Assembly: GCA_029879725.1 (NCBI GenBank)
Contig: JAOUPR010000016.1
Coordinates: 1 to 51,620 of the forward strand
Direction: 5' to 3'
Origin: Gemmatimonadota bacterium
GTDB lineage: Bacteria > Gemmatimonadota > Gemmatimonadetes > Longimicrobiales > Gaopeijiaceae
DNA: 51,620 nt
Below, one piece after another: positions 8,242-19,200 of the stretch. The notes under the pieces are model-generated. The model was not told where the DNA came from, searched no databases, and saw only the letters and a list, made by a program, of their open reading frames with translations. The stretch's first letter is position 1. Each line of letters starts with the position of its first letter. The position numbers and the translations under genes are program-made.

Positions 8242-10899
8242 TTATCGGCCCGGTCCGAGGAGGACGGCGTTCATGAAGAGGAGCTCGGTGGCCTCCGCGT
8301 AGGCCCGGTAGTTGGGATCCTCGGCGAAGGAGATGATCTGCCCGCGGCCCACCGGCTGGTGGATCAGGAAGGCCTTGTTGGCCAGTTGGGGCTTGCTCTC
8401 CTCCCAGACGATCCCGCTCATGACCAGTTCGTCGAGGCCGGCGTAGCGCCCCACGTTGCTTCCCCGGTCCAGCGTGATGGGGGAGAACACGCGGGATCCT
8501 TCCACCAGGACGCCGATCTCACCGTCGGTGCCGGCGCTGAGCCAGTGTTCCGTGTCCAGGATGGTGCGCACGATGGCGCCGGGAACCTGTTCGGGATCCT
8601 CGTCTTCGGGGGCGATGGACTCCAGGTAGTCGATGGGCTGGTCCGGGGTCTTGGCCGACGGCGGGTCCGTCCCCTCGGCCCGCCCACCCCGGCGCTCCGC
8701 GTGCGTGGCCAGGAGGCCCACGTCCTCGTCGGCGGCCCACGCGGTGGAGCCGGCCATGGTGATCACGGTTCCGCCGTCGCGCATCCAGTCCTGGATCCTG
8801 CGGACCAGAGCGCTACTCACCGCGCGACCGAAGTCGCCGTTGGGGAACACGAGCACGTCGTATTCGGAGAGGAGGACGCGCCCCAGGGTGGAGGCCCGCA
8901 CCACGGTGGTGCGCTGCCCGTAGCGGCGCTCCAGGACGTACCGCGCCCACCCGGCGGACAGAGAGGAAGCGGGGGCGTCGTACACGAGAAGCACCCTGGG
9001 CTCGCGGAGGGCCCGCACGGCCTCGCTCCCCAGGGAGATCCCGTCGCGGACGTAGGAGTCGTCCACCGGAACCACCTCGACCTCGTGGCGCGCCGCGATG
9101 GCTCCCAGCCGGGCGGCCAGATGGGAGTCGTTGTCTGAAATCCGCACGATGGCGGTGCCCATGGCGTACTCACGCCCGTGGAGCGTGAACTTCCCTCCCG
9201 CGGATCGGACGCGGATACCCTCGCGGAGGGCCTCCGCCACCGCGGCGGCGGTGGCCGTGCCCCAGGGCATGAGGTAGGCCACCCGCGCGGAGGGGAGGAC
9301 GGCGCCGTCCGCGGCGGGACCCGCACCCCCCGCCTGGATGGCTTCGCCGTGGGCGGGGAAGGGGTCGTCCAGGGTGAGCCGGTCACCCGCCGCTCCCGTG
9401 GCGCGCGGGCTTTCGAGTACCTCGACGTCCCAGAGGAGGGACTGGCTCCACGCCGTCACGTCGTAGATCTGGTCCCGCTGGCGGTTGGCTCGGCGCTCTA
9501 TCTGCTTGGTCACGAACTCCGGGTCCATGGGGATGTGCTGGTCCAGGAGGTTGCGGAGCATGCGGTAGGCCGGCTGCGCCGCGGGCACGAGGTACGTTCC
9601 CGCCGCGGGGAGGGTCCGGCCGCCCACCCCCACGGGTCCGGACGCCTCGTGCACCTCGATCCCGTTGCGCACCAGGGAGCGGGCCAGGCGCCTGGCCATC
9701 CCCGGGTCGTGGGAGGAGTGCAGCACGTATTCCGCCGGGCCGCGACGCCCCAGCTCCACCGCGCTCTGCCGGAACGCGAGGTAGTCCCGGAGGATCCGCT
9801 CGCGATTCCGGGCGGCGGTCTCGGCGGTGGCGATGGCGGCCGTGAAGTGGTGGAGCACCCCGTCTCCGTAGGTGAGGAGGTCTCCGTCGTCACGCCGGAG
9901 GACCAGCGCTCTGGCGGAGGCCTGCTCGAAGGTCATGGCCATGGCCCCGTGGGTCATGGGCCACATGTCGATGTAGCCGGGATAGAAGGCGTCGTACGTG
10001 TCGCGGTTGAAGTAGGCGAATCCCCGCCGGTCGAAGGCCGCGGCGTTTCCGCGTCCCACCACGTCCATGAGGTCCATCTGCTCGGGCGTGAGCCACGGAT
10101 TCGCCGGTGGCGCCGTGGGCGGGAAGAAGTAGGTGGAATTTCCTCCCATCTCGTGGAGGTCGGCGACGATGTGGGGCCAGAACTGCTTGAACACTCCCAG
10201 CTTGCCGCGCGTCTCGGGCTGGCTCTGGATGAAGGCGTCGCGGTTCAGGTCGAAGAGGTAGTGGTTCCCCCGTCCGCCGGGCCACGGTTCGTCGTGCTCC
10301 GCGGACCAGGTGGCGGGGTCGGGCCAGCGCGCTTCGGCGATCCCGTTCTGCATCACGTAGCGGTTGCGCCCGTCGGGGTTCTCGGCCGGATCGATGATCA
10401 CCAGCGACTCGCGGAGGATCACGTCCACCGCTTCGTCACCGCGCGCGGCCAGGAGGTGGTACGCCTCACCCATGGCCGCGCCGTTGGAGCTGATCTCGTT
10501 CCCGTGGATTCCGTGGACGAGGGCGGTCACCACGGGGAGTTCGGACACGAGGCGCGCGGCGTCGGCGGAGGAGAGTCCCCGCGGGTCGGCCAGGCGCCCG
10601 AGCCCGTCCTTCACTTCGTCCAGCCGGGCGATGCGCTCCGCGGACCCGATCACCAGCATGTACAGGGGGCGTCCCTCCCAACTCGTGGCATAGTGGATCA
10701 ACCGCGTCCGGTCGGGGGCCGCTTCCGCCAGCGCCCGCATGTAGCGTACGATCTGGTCGGGGGGCGTGATGCGCTCCTGGAAGTCGTGACCCACCACCTG
10801 TTCGAGGGTGGGGATGGCCGGGTCGTAGTCCGTTCCCGGGGACAGCTCCTGGGAGGCGGGGACCTGGAAGAGCGCTGCGATGACGAGGGTGCCGAGCAT
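8242..10899 (-). CDS. M14-family zinc carboxypeptidase with long C-terminal region (exported)
   Basis: An 885-residue exported protein from ATG 10899 (AGGAG eight bases upstream; the frame runs to 10986 but the signal peptide MLGTLVIAALFQVPASQ starts here). Residues about 35-350 are the M14 domain. HGIHGNE supplies the first zinc His and Glu, NPDGRNRY is the substrate-binding region, and DLHEMGGNSTYF supplies the second zinc His. The C-terminal half (about 560-885) includes segments like glutamine-amidotransferase or ThuA folds (VLVFPNGDFGRAVSSALVRRIQDWMRDGGTVITMAGS; LVYDAPASSL), an arrangement common in exported M14 proteins of Gemmatimonadota and Acidobacteriota. It probably trims C-terminal residues from peptides outside the cytoplasm. 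The catalytic Glu of the M14 domain was not pinned down. Confidence 0.85.
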   Translation of the reverse strand: MLGTLVIAALFQVPASQELSPGTDYDPAIPTLEQVVGHDFQERITPPDQIVRYMRALAEAAPDRTRLIHYATSWEGRPLYMLVIGSAERIARLDEVKDGLGRLADPRGLSSADAARLVSELPVVTALVHGIHGNEISSNGAAMGEAYHLLAARGDEAVDVILRESLVIIDPAENPDGRNRYVMQNGIAEARWPDPATWSAEHDEPWPGGRGNHYLFDLNRDAFIQSQPETRGKLGVFKQFWPHIVADLHEMGGNSTYFFPPTAPPANPWLTPEQMDLMDVVGRGNAAAFDRRGFAYFNRDTYDAFYPGYIDMWPMTHGAMAMTFEQASARALVLRRDDGDLLTYGDGVLHHFTAAIATAETAARNRERILRDYLAFRQSAVELGRRGPAEYVLHSSHDPGMARRLARSLVRNGIEVHEASGPVGVGGRTLPAAGTYLVPAAQPAYRMLRNLLDQHIPMDPEFVTKQIERRANRQRDQIYDVTAWSQSLLWDVEVLESPRATGAAGDRLTLDDPFPAHGEAIQAGGAGPAADGAVLPSARVAYLMPWGTATAAAVAEALREGIRVRSAGGKFTLHGREYAMGTAIVRISDNDSHLAARLGAIAARHEVEVVPVDDSYVRDGISLGSEAVRALREPRVLLVYDAPASSLSAGWARYVLERRYGQRTTVVRASTLGRVLLSEYDVLVFPNGDFGRAVSSALVRRIQDWMRDGGTVITMAGSTAWAADEDVGLLATHAERRGGRAEGTDPPSAKTPDQPIDYLESIAPEDEDPEQVPGAIVRTILDTEHWLSAGTDGEIGVLVEGSRVFSPITLDRGSNVGRYAGLDELVMSGIVWEESKPQLANKAFLIHQPVGRGQIISFAEDPNYRAYAEATELLFMNAVLLGPGR

Positions 10900-11053
10900 G
10901 GGAATTCTCCTGGGTCGCGTCGTGGGCGGCCACAATATAGAGGACGGCGCGACTCTCCGCCTCATGCTTCGAACCCGTTCGACCATGGACCTTTCCGCCC
11001 CTCATTCCGTTATCATATCCGGATTCAATCGAGCAAGAACCCGGAGCGTTCCG

Positions 11054-12274
11054 TTGAACACACTGAAGATCTTCGTCGTCTCGCTGGTCGTGGCCGTGCC
11101 CCTGGCCGCGCAGGATCTCCCTCCCGCCGACATGGCGGCGGGCGAGTTGGCTCGTTCGCGGGCGTGCGTGGCGCCTCTCACCGGGATGGCCCGTCTGGAC
11201 GTGGCGCTCGCGCCCCTGGCGGTGCGGGCCGAGCGGATCCGTGCCCTGAACCAGGCCATGGTCCTCGAGGACTCGTCGGCCGTGGTGCCCTTCGATGCGG
11301 ACGACTCCGCGGACCGGATGGTCCAGGAGTGGTTCGCCTCCGACGGAGTCCTGGCCCTCCGCTACGTGGAGGCGCGCGACGACGCCATCAACGATCAGCG
11401 GCGCGTGGAGCGGGAAGCGGTGCGTGATCGTCTCCGCGAGGAACTCCAGGCGGTCGGTGCCCGGGGCCAGGAGATGATCGCCCAGGCGAGCGAGACCACC
11501 GCGGGTGGCCAGGATTGCGAGGGAGCCATCCTGGTGCGGCCGGTGGTGTTGGAGGTGTGCGCGGCACAGGGGCTCACCGGCCCGGTGTGCGACGGTGCCG
11601 CGGCCCCCGAGGGGAACGGTCCGGGGGAATACGTCTTCGTGGGGAGCGCGGACGAGCTCTGGGACGTGGAGGAGTTCCGTCCGTGGAGCAACCCCATGCC
11701 GCTCTCCGTGACGCCCGAAGGCGGGCTCGGTGGCGGCCGGACCATGGCGCGGGCCCGTCGTGGGAACGTGGTGGCGCTCGTGGGGCTCGGCTCCCTGATC
11801 CGGCCCCGGTCGGAGATGTCGGCGGAGGAGATCACGGAGTTCGATGCGAACCTCGACTCCCTGGGGTTCACCTTCGACCATCCCGGGTTCGTCATGGCGC
11901 CGGCCATCGATCTCCAGATCGGGATCCTGGGGAGATTGGGCGGGGAGACGCACTACCTGCTCCACTTCGGTGATCTTTCGGCTCCGGCGGAACAGGTGGT
12001 GTGGGAGGGGCCGGCCGTGGATCGTGGACCCATCCAGGCTCTCTTCCCGGCGCCTCCGGGAGCGCTGGTTCGCCTGGCGGCGGGAGAGGCGCTGAGCCTC
12101 ACCGCGGTGAAGGTGACCGAGGGGGCGGAAGAGGCCGAGGCCGTGTTCACCCTGAGTTTCACTCCGGTGAACCAGGCGCGGGCAGCCTCTTCGCTCCTGG
12201 GATACATGGCCGGCGGGCAGCTGGGCCGCGACCTGGCCGCGCTGGTTCCGCCCACCGAGGGCGTGGGTGGTTGA
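11054..12274 (+). CDS. Exported protein of unknown function
   Basis: The best start is a TTG at 11054, with GGAG seven bases upstream and a clean signal peptide ([20 protein letters not shown]) right after it; upstream ATG codons in this frame would bury the signal. The product is 406 residues. The mature part has a helical, charged segment (about 50-150, with [13 protein letters not shown]), two cysteine-bearing stretches ([19 protein letters not shown]) and a C-terminal beta-rich half. I recognise no family. The stop overlaps the recQ start by 8 bases, so the genes are transcribed together, although a functional link is not obvious. Divergent from the M14 gene (154-base gap). Confidence 0.6.
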   Translation: MNTLKIFVVSLVVAVPLAAQDLPPADMAAGELARSRACVAPLTGMARLDVALAPLAVRAERIRALNQAMVLEDSSAVVPFDADDSADRMVQEWFASDGVLALRYVEARDDAINDQRRVEREAVRDRLREELQAVGARGQEMIAQASETTAGGQDCEGAILVRPVVLEVCAAQGLTGPVCDGAAAPEGNGPGEYVFVGSADELWDVEEFRPWSNPMPLSVTPEGGLGGGRTMARARRGNVVALVGLGSLIRPRSEMSAEEITEFDANLDSLGFTFDHPGFVMAPAIDLQIGILGRLGGETHYLLHFGDLSAPAEQVVWEGPAVDRGPIQALFPAPPGALVRLAAGEALSLTAVKVTEGAEEAEAVFTLSFTPVNQARAASSLLGYMAGGQLGRDLAALVPPTEGVGG

Positions 12275-13808
12275 TGGCGTGTTGAAGGCGGGCCGTCCGC
12301 GGGACCCGCGGACGGTCCTGCGCGAGGTATTCGGCTTCGACGAGTTCCGGCCGGGACAGCGAGAGGTCATCGACGCGGTGCTGGAAGGTCGCGACTGCAT
12401 CGCGGTCATGCCCACCGGGGCGGGGAAGTCGCTCACCTATCAGCTCCCGGCCCGTATCCTGGAGGGGACGGTCCTGGTGATCTCACCCCTCATCAGTCTC
12501 ATGAAGGACCAGGTGGACGCGCTCCAGGCCCTGGGATTCCGGGCGGTGGAGATCAACTCGACACTGGATTTCGAGGAGCGAAGCGCCAGGCTGGCGGCGC
12601 TCCGCCGTGGGGAGCACGAGCTGGTCTTCCTGGCGCCGGAGGCGCTGGACGGCGGTCTGCGGGAGTTCGTGCAGGGGTGTCCCATCTCCCTCCTCGTCGT
12701 GGACGAGGCGCACTGCATCTCCCAGTGGGGACACGACTTCCGTCCATCGTACCGTCGCCTCCAGGGATTGAAGGACGGGCTGGACGTTCCCGTGCTCGCC
12801 CTCACCGCCACGGCGACCCGGGCCGTCGCGCGCGATATCCTGCGCCAGCTCGGCATGCGCAAGCCGGCGGGCTTCAAGGGTTCCTTCTTCCGCCCCAACC
12901 TCCACGTCCGCTGCCGCAAGAAGGGGACGGGGAATACCCGCAAGGAGATCCTGGCCCTGGTGCGTCGGCATCAGGGGGAGAGCGGGATCGTGTACTGCCT
13001 GAGCCGAAAGAGCGTGGAACAGACCACCGACTTCCTCAGGGAGAACGGAGTCGAGGCCGTGCCGTATCATGCCGGCCTCGCCGACGAGGAGCGGGCCCGC
13101 AATCAGGAATCGTTCCAACGCGACGACGTGGACGTGGTGGTGGCCACCGTGGCCTTCGGGATGGGGATCGACAAGTCCAACGTCCGCTTCGTGATCCACC
13201 GCGACATGCCCAAGGACGTGGAGTCGTGGTACCAGGAGATGGGACGCGCGGGCCGGGACGGACTGGTGAGCGACTGCATCCTCTTCTATTCGTGGGCCGA
13301 CGTGAAGATGCACGAACGCTTCCTCGCGGACATCGACGATCCCGAGGTCTGGCACGCCAAACGGGAGACCACGGTGCGCCTCTTCGAGCTGGTGGAGTCG
13401 GGGCGGTGCCGGCATCAGGGGATCCTCCGTCACTTCGACGAGGATATGGGCCCCTGCGACCACTCGTGCGACGTGTGCACCGGTGTGACGGCCGAGGAGC
13501 TGGCCGCGGAGATGATGGCCCGCCGCGGCGGAGGGCGGAGCGGACCCCGGCGAGCGGTTCACGTGGGCTCCACCGCCGGTCCCACAGACCCCGAGGAGGA
13601 GGCGCTCTTCCACCGCCTGCGCGACCTCCGCAAGGAGCTGGCCGACGCCCAGGGCGTTCCGGCCTATATCGTGTTCAGCGACAAGGTGTTGAGAGAGATG
13701 GCCTCCCGACGCCCCGGAACCCCGCAGGGCCTTCTGGACGTTCCCGGGGTCGGGCCGGCGAAGCTCGACCGGTACGGCGAAGCGTTCCTGGAGCTACTGG
13801 GCGCCTGA
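12267..13808 (+). CDS. recQ: RecQ-type ATP-dependent DNA helicase (short form)
   Basis: A 513-residue 3'-5' superfamily 2 helicase from a GTG at 12267, with GAGGG six bases upstream, overlapping the previous stop. Motif 0 [14 protein letters not shown] (22-35) and Walker A PTGAGKS (49-55) are followed by [17 protein letters not shown] (motif II plus the RecQ aromatic loop), LTATAT (III), [17 protein letters not shown] (V) and [11 protein letters not shown] (VI). A four-cysteine zinc module follows ([10 protein letters not shown]...CDHSCDVC). The winged-helix part is short or missing. The C-terminus (about 435-513, ending [21 protein letters not shown]) is an HRDC domain. Such enzymes unwind forked or recombining DNA in repair. 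Confidence 0.93.
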   Translation: MVDGVLKAGRPRDPRTVLREVFGFDEFRPGQREVIDAVLEGRDCIAVMPTGAGKSLTYQLPARILEGTVLVISPLISLMKDQVDALQALGFRAVEINSTLDFEERSARLAALRRGEHELVFLAPEALDGGLREFVQGCPISLLVVDEAHCISQWGHDFRPSYRRLQGLKDGLDVPVLALTATATRAVARDILRQLGMRKPAGFKGSFFRPNLHVRCRKKGTGNTRKEILALVRRHQGESGIVYCLSRKSVEQTTDFLRENGVEAVPYHAGLADEERARNQESFQRDDVDVVVATVAFGMGIDKSNVRFVIHRDMPKDVESWYQEMGRAGRDGLVSDCILFYSWADVKMHERFLADIDDPEVWHAKRETTVRLFELVESGRCRHQGILRHFDEDMGPCDHSCDVCTGVTAEELAAEMMARRGGGRSGPRRAVHVGSTAGPTDPEEEALFHRLRDLRKELADAQGVPAYIVFSDKVLREMASRRPGTPQGLLDVPGVGPAKLDRYGEAFLELLGA

Positions 13809-13817
13809 CCACGCCGG

Positions 13818-13859
13818 AGCGGGCCCGAGCCCACCCCGGAGCGCCGGGATGGGCCCGCT
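13818..13859. terminator. Nested hairpin between recQ and the DinB-fold gene
   Basis: AGCGGGCCC (13818-13826) pairs with GGGCCCGCT (13851-13859), and an inner CCCGG-AGCG-CCGGG hairpin sits inside. It lies just after the recQ stop and covers the end of the convergent gene at 13858. There is no T-run. Confidence 0.5.
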
Positions 13860-14346
13860 ACTGTTCGTCCGCCGAGGGGCCGTAGAGCGCCGGCACCGGC
13901 ACGTCGAGCAGACGCAGATACACGGTCAGCTGGGCCCGGTGGTGGATGATGTGGTTGAGAACGAAGGAGCGCAGCACGGCGGCCCGGGGAAGGGAGAAGG
14001 CCGTGTGGCCTCCGGCCTTCAACGACCACATCACCGAGAGATCCTCCGCCGACGCCTTTTCCAGCGCGCCGCGGGCGGAAGCCACCGCCTCGTCGAAGAG
14101 GGCGAGCATGTCGGCGACGCTCCGCGGGTCCGGCTGGTCGAAGGGTTCGTCCATGTCCAGCACCTCCGTGGCCAGCGTCACCGCCACCCAGGTGGGGATG
14201 TTGGCCACGTGGGCGGCGAGCTCCCGCAGGGTGAAGGATTTCTCGTGGGGCTTGAAGTCGAATCGTGCCTCGGGGACGCGTTCGAGGGTTCGGCGGGTCC
14301 CCGCCATCTCGTGGTCGAATTCGGGGAGGAAGAGCATTCCGTTCAT
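13858..14346 (-). CDS. DinB-family (four-helix, metal-dependent) protein
   Basis: A 162-residue cytoplasmic protein. ATG 14346 has AGGA nine bases upstream; the frame extends to 14505 but without coding character. The sequence is all-helical, with FTLRELAAHVANIPTWVAVTL near residue 40 and NHIIHHRAQLTVYLRLLDVPVP near the end, the His positions that bind metal in DinB/YfiT proteins. Members include thiol-dependent S-transferases (bacillithiol, mycothiol) and many of unknown role. This one is probably a small-molecule transferase or detoxifying protein; the thiol is unknown. Two 9-base direct repeats 39-58 bases upstream may control it. Confidence 0.75.
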   Translation of the reverse strand: MNGMLFLPEFDHEMAGTRRTLERVPEARFDFKPHEKSFTLRELAAHVANIPTWVAVTLATEVLDMDEPFDQPDPRSVADMLALFDEAVASARGALEKASAEDLSVMWSLKAGGHTAFSLPRAAVLRSFVLNHIIHHRAQLTVYLRLLDVPVPALYGPSADEQ

Positions 14347-14384
14347 GGAGGGCCGTCCTTTGGATCTGGGGGGCGGAGTGCGAG

Positions 14385-14404
14385 ACACCGAATAAACACC
14401 GAAT
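14385..14404. repeat. Two direct repeats upstream of the DinB-fold gene
   Basis: ACACCGAAT occurs twice (14385-14393 and 14396-14404), start-to-start spacing 11 bases, about one helical turn. It lies in the 103-base gap between the M28 peptidase stop and the DinB gene start, upstream of the latter. A tandem regulator site is a plausible reading. Confidence 0.4.
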
Positions 14405-14449
14405 GCGTAGTCGCGCGCAAGGACTTTCTTCCGGACGGGCTCCGAGGGA

Positions 14450-16117
14450 TCACTCCGGTCCGGCGCCTCCGCCCATGGGGTGGGGGCCCATGGCCGGACG
14501 CCCATCTCCGTCCGCGAGACTCCAGCTCGCCCGGTGCACCAGCCTCACGATCCGCTCCATCTTCGGGTATCCCACGCGGTCCGCGTCATCCAACGGCGTG
14601 TGGTAGTCGGGGTGGAGCCCCGTGTGGAACCAGAGCGCGGGAACGCCGTTCTGGAGAAAGGGCCAGTGGTCGCTCCTGCGCAGGAGGTTGGACGCGTTGT
14701 TGTCGTAGCGCAGCTTGAGTTCGAGACCGTACTCCCCGTTGGCTTCCTGGACGACGGCGGAGAGCTGGGGAGTCCGGGTGTAGCCCAGGAGGTTCATCGC
14801 GTTCGCGTTGGACTCCGCCGTCTGCGGCTCCAGCCCGCGGAAGCGCGCGCCGCCGTCTTCCGGGACCTCCTCGTCGCGCCCGATCATGTCCATGTTGAGG
14901 ACGGCGGCGACCCGATCGAGGGGGAAGCGGGGGTGCTCGGTGTGATACCAGGCTCCCAGGAGTCCTCGCTCTTCGGCGTCCCACACGGCGAACAGGACGG
15001 TCCGCCGCGGGCGTCGGCCCTCCGCGGCGGCGAGGGCGTAGGCCTTCGCCACGGCCAGGACGCCGATGGTGCCCGAGCCGTCGTCGTCGGCTCCGTTGAA
15101 CACCTCATCGCCGTCTGCTCCGTTGTGATCGTGGTGCGCGGCCACGATGACCACTTGGTCGCGCAGCGCCGGATCCGATCCCTCCACCATGGCGAGGACG
15201 TTCCTTCCGGGGGTGACGTGCCGTTCCACGGCCGTGGTGAGGGCGACCCGCGTGCCCGGAAGCGCCACGACGCCGAACCCGCCGGGTGCGGCCTCGGCCG
15301 CGGCGGCCAACTCCTCGAGCCGGCGCCCCGAGGGCTCCACCAGGGCCGAAGCCAGCGCCGCCGAGACCTGCGCCACCGGGATGCGGACCCGGTCCCTCCA
15401 TACACCCAGGGTGAAGCGCTCGATGCGCCGGGGCTCGTCCGGCCAGTAGGCCGCGGCGGCTGCGGCGTAGTCGTCCGCGTCGTCTCTCCGGTGCACGTCG
15501 CGTACGAAGAGCACGCCCACCGCGCCCCGCTCCTGTGCCGAGAGGACCTTCCGCCAGTCGCGCGACGCTTCCGACGTGACGACGCCGTCGAAGGGGCTCT
15601 CGGGATCATCGGGACCCGGCTCGCGCTCGAGGACGAGCACGACCTTCCCCGAGACGTCGGCGCCCCGGTAGTCGTCCCAGGAGATGCGCGGCTCCACGAT
15701 CCCGTATCCCGAGTAGACGACCTCTCCCTCGGCGGATGCGGAGGCGGACACGTTCAGAGGATACCAGCCGTCTCCCGGCGCGCGTGCCCGCCGGTCGCCC
15801 GAGACCACGGCCAGCGTGTTGCCGGTCCCCAGGGTGAACCAGTTCAGGTCGAAGGGCTCGAAATAGCCCTCCGTCCCCGCCGGCTCCAGGCCGAGTTCCC
15901 CGAACCGTCCCGCGATCCACTCCGCGGCCTCCGCGATCCCGGCCGTTCCCGCCAGCCTCCCGCGCATGGCGTCGGACGCGAGATGGTGCAGGTCGGCGCT
16001 CAATTCCCCGGCCGTGATGGCGTCGTTGTGCGGCGCCGGGTCGGCCACCTCGGTGGCGCAGGCAGGAAAGAGGAAGGCGAGGAGGACGACGGACGTGTTT
16101 CGCCGCGCGATGCGCAT
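14450..16117 (-). CDS. M28-family zinc aminopeptidase with PA domain (exported, possible lipoprotein)
   Basis: A 555-residue exported peptidase from ATG 16117 (GGAGAG upstream; the frame reaches 16534 but the signal begins here). The leader MRIARRNTSVVLLAFLFPAC ends in a cysteine that may be lipidated, although FPAC is a weak lipobox. A PA-domain-like insert (about 130-260) precedes the catalytic part. Di-zinc ligands are visible: HHDHNG, NGADDDGSG, EERGLLG, NMDMIGRD and YHTPLDDADR. Such enzymes release N-terminal amino acids from peptides. It is divergent from the PD40-amidohydrolase, so the pair may share regulation of peptide use. Confidence 0.87.
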   Translation of the reverse strand: MRIARRNTSVVLLAFLFPACATEVADPAPHNDAITAGELSADLHHLASDAMRGRLAGTAGIAEAAEWIAGRFGELGLEPAGTEGYFEPFDLNWFTLGTGNTLAVVSGDRRARAPGDGWYPLNVSASASAEGEVVYSGYGIVEPRISWDDYRGADVSGKVVLVLEREPGPDDPESPFDGVVTSEASRDWRKVLSAQERGAVGVLFVRDVHRRDDADDYAAAAAAYWPDEPRRIERFTLGVWRDRVRIPVAQVSAALASALVEPSGRRLEELAAAAEAAPGGFGVVALPGTRVALTTAVERHVTPGRNVLAMVEGSDPALRDQVVIVAAHHDHNGADGDEVFNGADDDGSGTIGVLAVAKAYALAAAEGRRPRRTVLFAVWDAEERGLLGAWYHTEHPRFPLDRVAAVLNMDMIGRDEEVPEDGGARFRGLEPQTAESNANAMNLLGYTRTPQLSAVVQEANGEYGLELKLRYDNNASNLLRRSDHWPFLQNGVPALWFHTGLHPDYHTPLDDADRVGYPKMERIVRLVHRASWSLADGDGRPAMGPHPMGGGAGPE

Positions 16118-16286
16118 GGTGCTCTCCGGATCCGGGGGGTCGTACCAAAGCGGGGACAAGATGTCACGGGAGTTCCCGCCGGGCGAGAGGCGGGTCGCTC
16201 CGCCCCATACCGATGGCCGGTCCCCGACCTCCGCCGTACCTTGTCCGCCTCGACCAGAGAACGCCCCGACTTTCCCAGGTGGAACC
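16118..16286. promoter_or_regulatory. Divergent promoter region, M28 peptidase / PD40-amidohydrolase
   Basis: A 169-base gap between divergent genes. It contains GACAAGATGTCACGGG (about 16155-16170), which recurs as GACAGGATGTCACGGG at about 21520-21535 in another divergent region serving a peptidase gene. The half-palindrome GACA-N3-TGTC suggests a dimeric regulator site. Confidence 0.4.
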
Positions 16287-19200
16287 ATGATCCCTCCCCA
16301 CGCCGCCCTCCGCGCATTCGTCCCCGTCTTCCTTTCTCTCCTCACCCTCCCCATCCCGGGTGCCGGCCAGGACGCCGGCGCCAAGGACGAGGCGTGGGAT
16401 GTCACCGAGGCCCGGGGGGCCACTCGCGAGGTGGACTTCACCACCGACGAGGGTACCTGGATGTCGGTGGATGTCTCGCCCGCCGGTGGGTGGATCGCTT
16501 TCGACCTTCTGGGACATGTGTATCGGGTGCCCATGGCGGGAGGCGATGCCGAGTTGCTGACGCGGGACGCGGGCGTGTCGGTGAACTATCATCCGCGCTA
16601 CTCGCCGCAGGGGGACGCCATCGCATTCGTCTCGGACCGGAAGGGACAGAACAACCTGTGGATCATGGACGCGGACGGCGGGAACCCGAGGGCGGTGTTC
16701 ACCAGCGACGACGTCCGGGTTGTGGAGCCCGTATGGACGCCCGATGGGCGGTACGTCATCGTCCGGCGCCAGAATCTGCAGGGCCCCGGCGGAGGCGGGC
16801 TCTGGATGTACCACCGGGATGGGGGACAGGGCGTGGAGTTGGTGGCCAACTCCGATGAGGGTGGAGCCGCCTGGCCATCGGTGTCGCGCGACGGGCGATA
16901 CCTCTACTTCCACGTCTACAGTGGTCCGCCGGGGCTGGCCGGCCGCGACGCCCTCGCCGGTCACTGGCAGGTACGCCGCAAGGACATGATCACCGGGGAG
17001 GTCGTGTCCGTGACCGCCGGTGAGGCCGCCCAGCAGTCCCGGGGGTCCTCGGGGGGCGCCTATGCTCCCGAGATCTCGCCGGACGGACGGTGGCTCGCCT
17101 TCGCGCGGAGGATCCCCAACGGCACCATCTCCTTCAAGGGACACCGCTTCGGCCCGCGCACGGCCCTCTGGCTCCGCGACCTGCGAACCGGTGCCGAGCG
17201 CATCGCCATGGACCCGGTCACCCAGGACAACGCGGAGGGGATCAAGACGCTCAGGGTCATGCCGGGGTACGACTGGACGGACGACGGCTCGGCGATCGTC
17301 CTTTCCGAAGGGGGGAGGCTCCGACGTCTGGAGGTGGCGACGGGAGAGGTGACGACGATCCCGTTCACGGCCCGGGTGCGGCGCACCGTCTCCGAGCAGG
17401 CGCGCGCTGACTTCCGGATCGAGGACGGTCCGTTCCAGGCGCGTTTCCTGCGCTGGTACACGGCGTCTCCCGACGGCGGGCGCCTCGCGTTCCAGGCCGT
17501 GGGAAGGATCTGGACCCGAGGCCTTCCGGACGGCACCCCGGCCCGTGTCACCCCCGAGGGATTCGCGCCCTTCGAGTACGCGCCCTCCTGGTCTCCGGAC
17601 GGGCGTCGCATCGCCTTCACGACATGGGACGACGCGGAGGGAGGAGCGGTGTGGACCGTGCCCGCGGGAGGTGGCGACCCCCGCCGGCTGACCACGGTCG
17701 ACGAGACGTGGGAGTACCTCCACACCGCGTGGAGCCCCGATGGGACTCACGTGCTGGTCACACGCGGTCAGGGTGCGGCCAAGCGGGGGCGGGGGATCGC
17801 GTGGAACCCGTACTGGGAAGTCGTGGAGCTTCCCGCGGGTGGGGGGGCGGCCAGGGTCGTGAGCGTGGTGGAGGCCCGGGGAGGAGGGCGTAGCCAGGTT
17901 CCCCGGGCGAGCTACGGTCCCGGGGGGCGGGTATTCTTTCCCGATCGCATTCCCGATCCGGATGGGAGCGGTACGGTGAGTGGTCTCGTTTCCGTCCGCC
18001 CCGACGGGAGCGACCGGCAGCTCCTCCTCACGCTCCCGTATGCCGACGAGATCGCCATCTCGCCCACCGGCGAGTGGGTGGCGTTCCAGGAGGGGGACAA
18101 CGTCTACGTCTCTCCCTTCCCGTACGGGGGCCTCGGGGGAGCGCCGCTGGCCATCGCCAAGGCGCGGGGGCGGATCCCCGTGACCCAGGTGTCCACGGAG
18201 GGCGGGCTGTACCCTACGTGGCGCGACGCCGCGACGCTGGACTTCGGGTCCGGTCCCCACTTCTTCGCCCACCACCCCGCCGACGAGACCACCGATTCCG
18301 TGGACGTGACCCTCACGGTGGACGCGCCCGCCCCGGTGGGATCCCTGGCGCTCACCCGTGCGCGCATCGTCACCATGGTCGCCGACGAGGTGATCGAAGA
18401 CGGAACGCTCGTGGTGGAGGGCAGCCGGATCGTCTGCGTGGGAACGTGCGACACTTCCGGGGTGGACGAGGTCCGGGACGTGGCGGGCGCGACCATCGTT
18501 CCGGGAATCGTGGACATGCACGCGCACCACTACAGGGAGAACCGGGGGATCCAGCCCCAGCACGACTTCGAACAGGCCGTCTACCTGGCGTACGGTGTCA
18601 CCACCAACCTGGACAACTCCATGTGGAGCCAGATCGTGTTCCCCGCGGCCGAGCTCATCCGGGCGGGACAACTGGTGGGTCCGCGCACGTTCAGCACGGG
18701 GGACCCCCTCTACCGGGGCGACGGCGGTCGACAGAACGAGCTCACCTCGTACCAGGTCGCGGAGCAGAACGTGAACCGGCTGGCCGACTGGGGTGCCACC
18801 GCCATCAAGCAGTACCTGCAACCTCGGCGGGATCAACGGCAATGGGTGAGCCATGCCGCCCGCAAGCGGGGCCTCATGGTGACGGCGGAAGGGAGCGATC
18901 TTCCGTACAACGTCGGGATGATCCTCGACGGCCAGACGGGCTTCGAGCACCCCATGAGCTACACACCCCTGCACGGGGACGCCGCCCGCTTCTTCGGAGC
19001 CACGCGAGCGGTGTACTCACCCACCTTCATCGTGGGTGGCCCGGCGGCGTGGAACGAGGAGTACTTCTTCCAGGAGAGCGACGTCTGGCGCGATGCGCGG
19101 CAGCAGATGTGGATGCCGTGGCGCCAGGTTCTCCCCCACACACGCCGGCACATGTGGCGTCCCGACACGGATTACTCCTTCCCCTTCATCGCCCAGGGGA

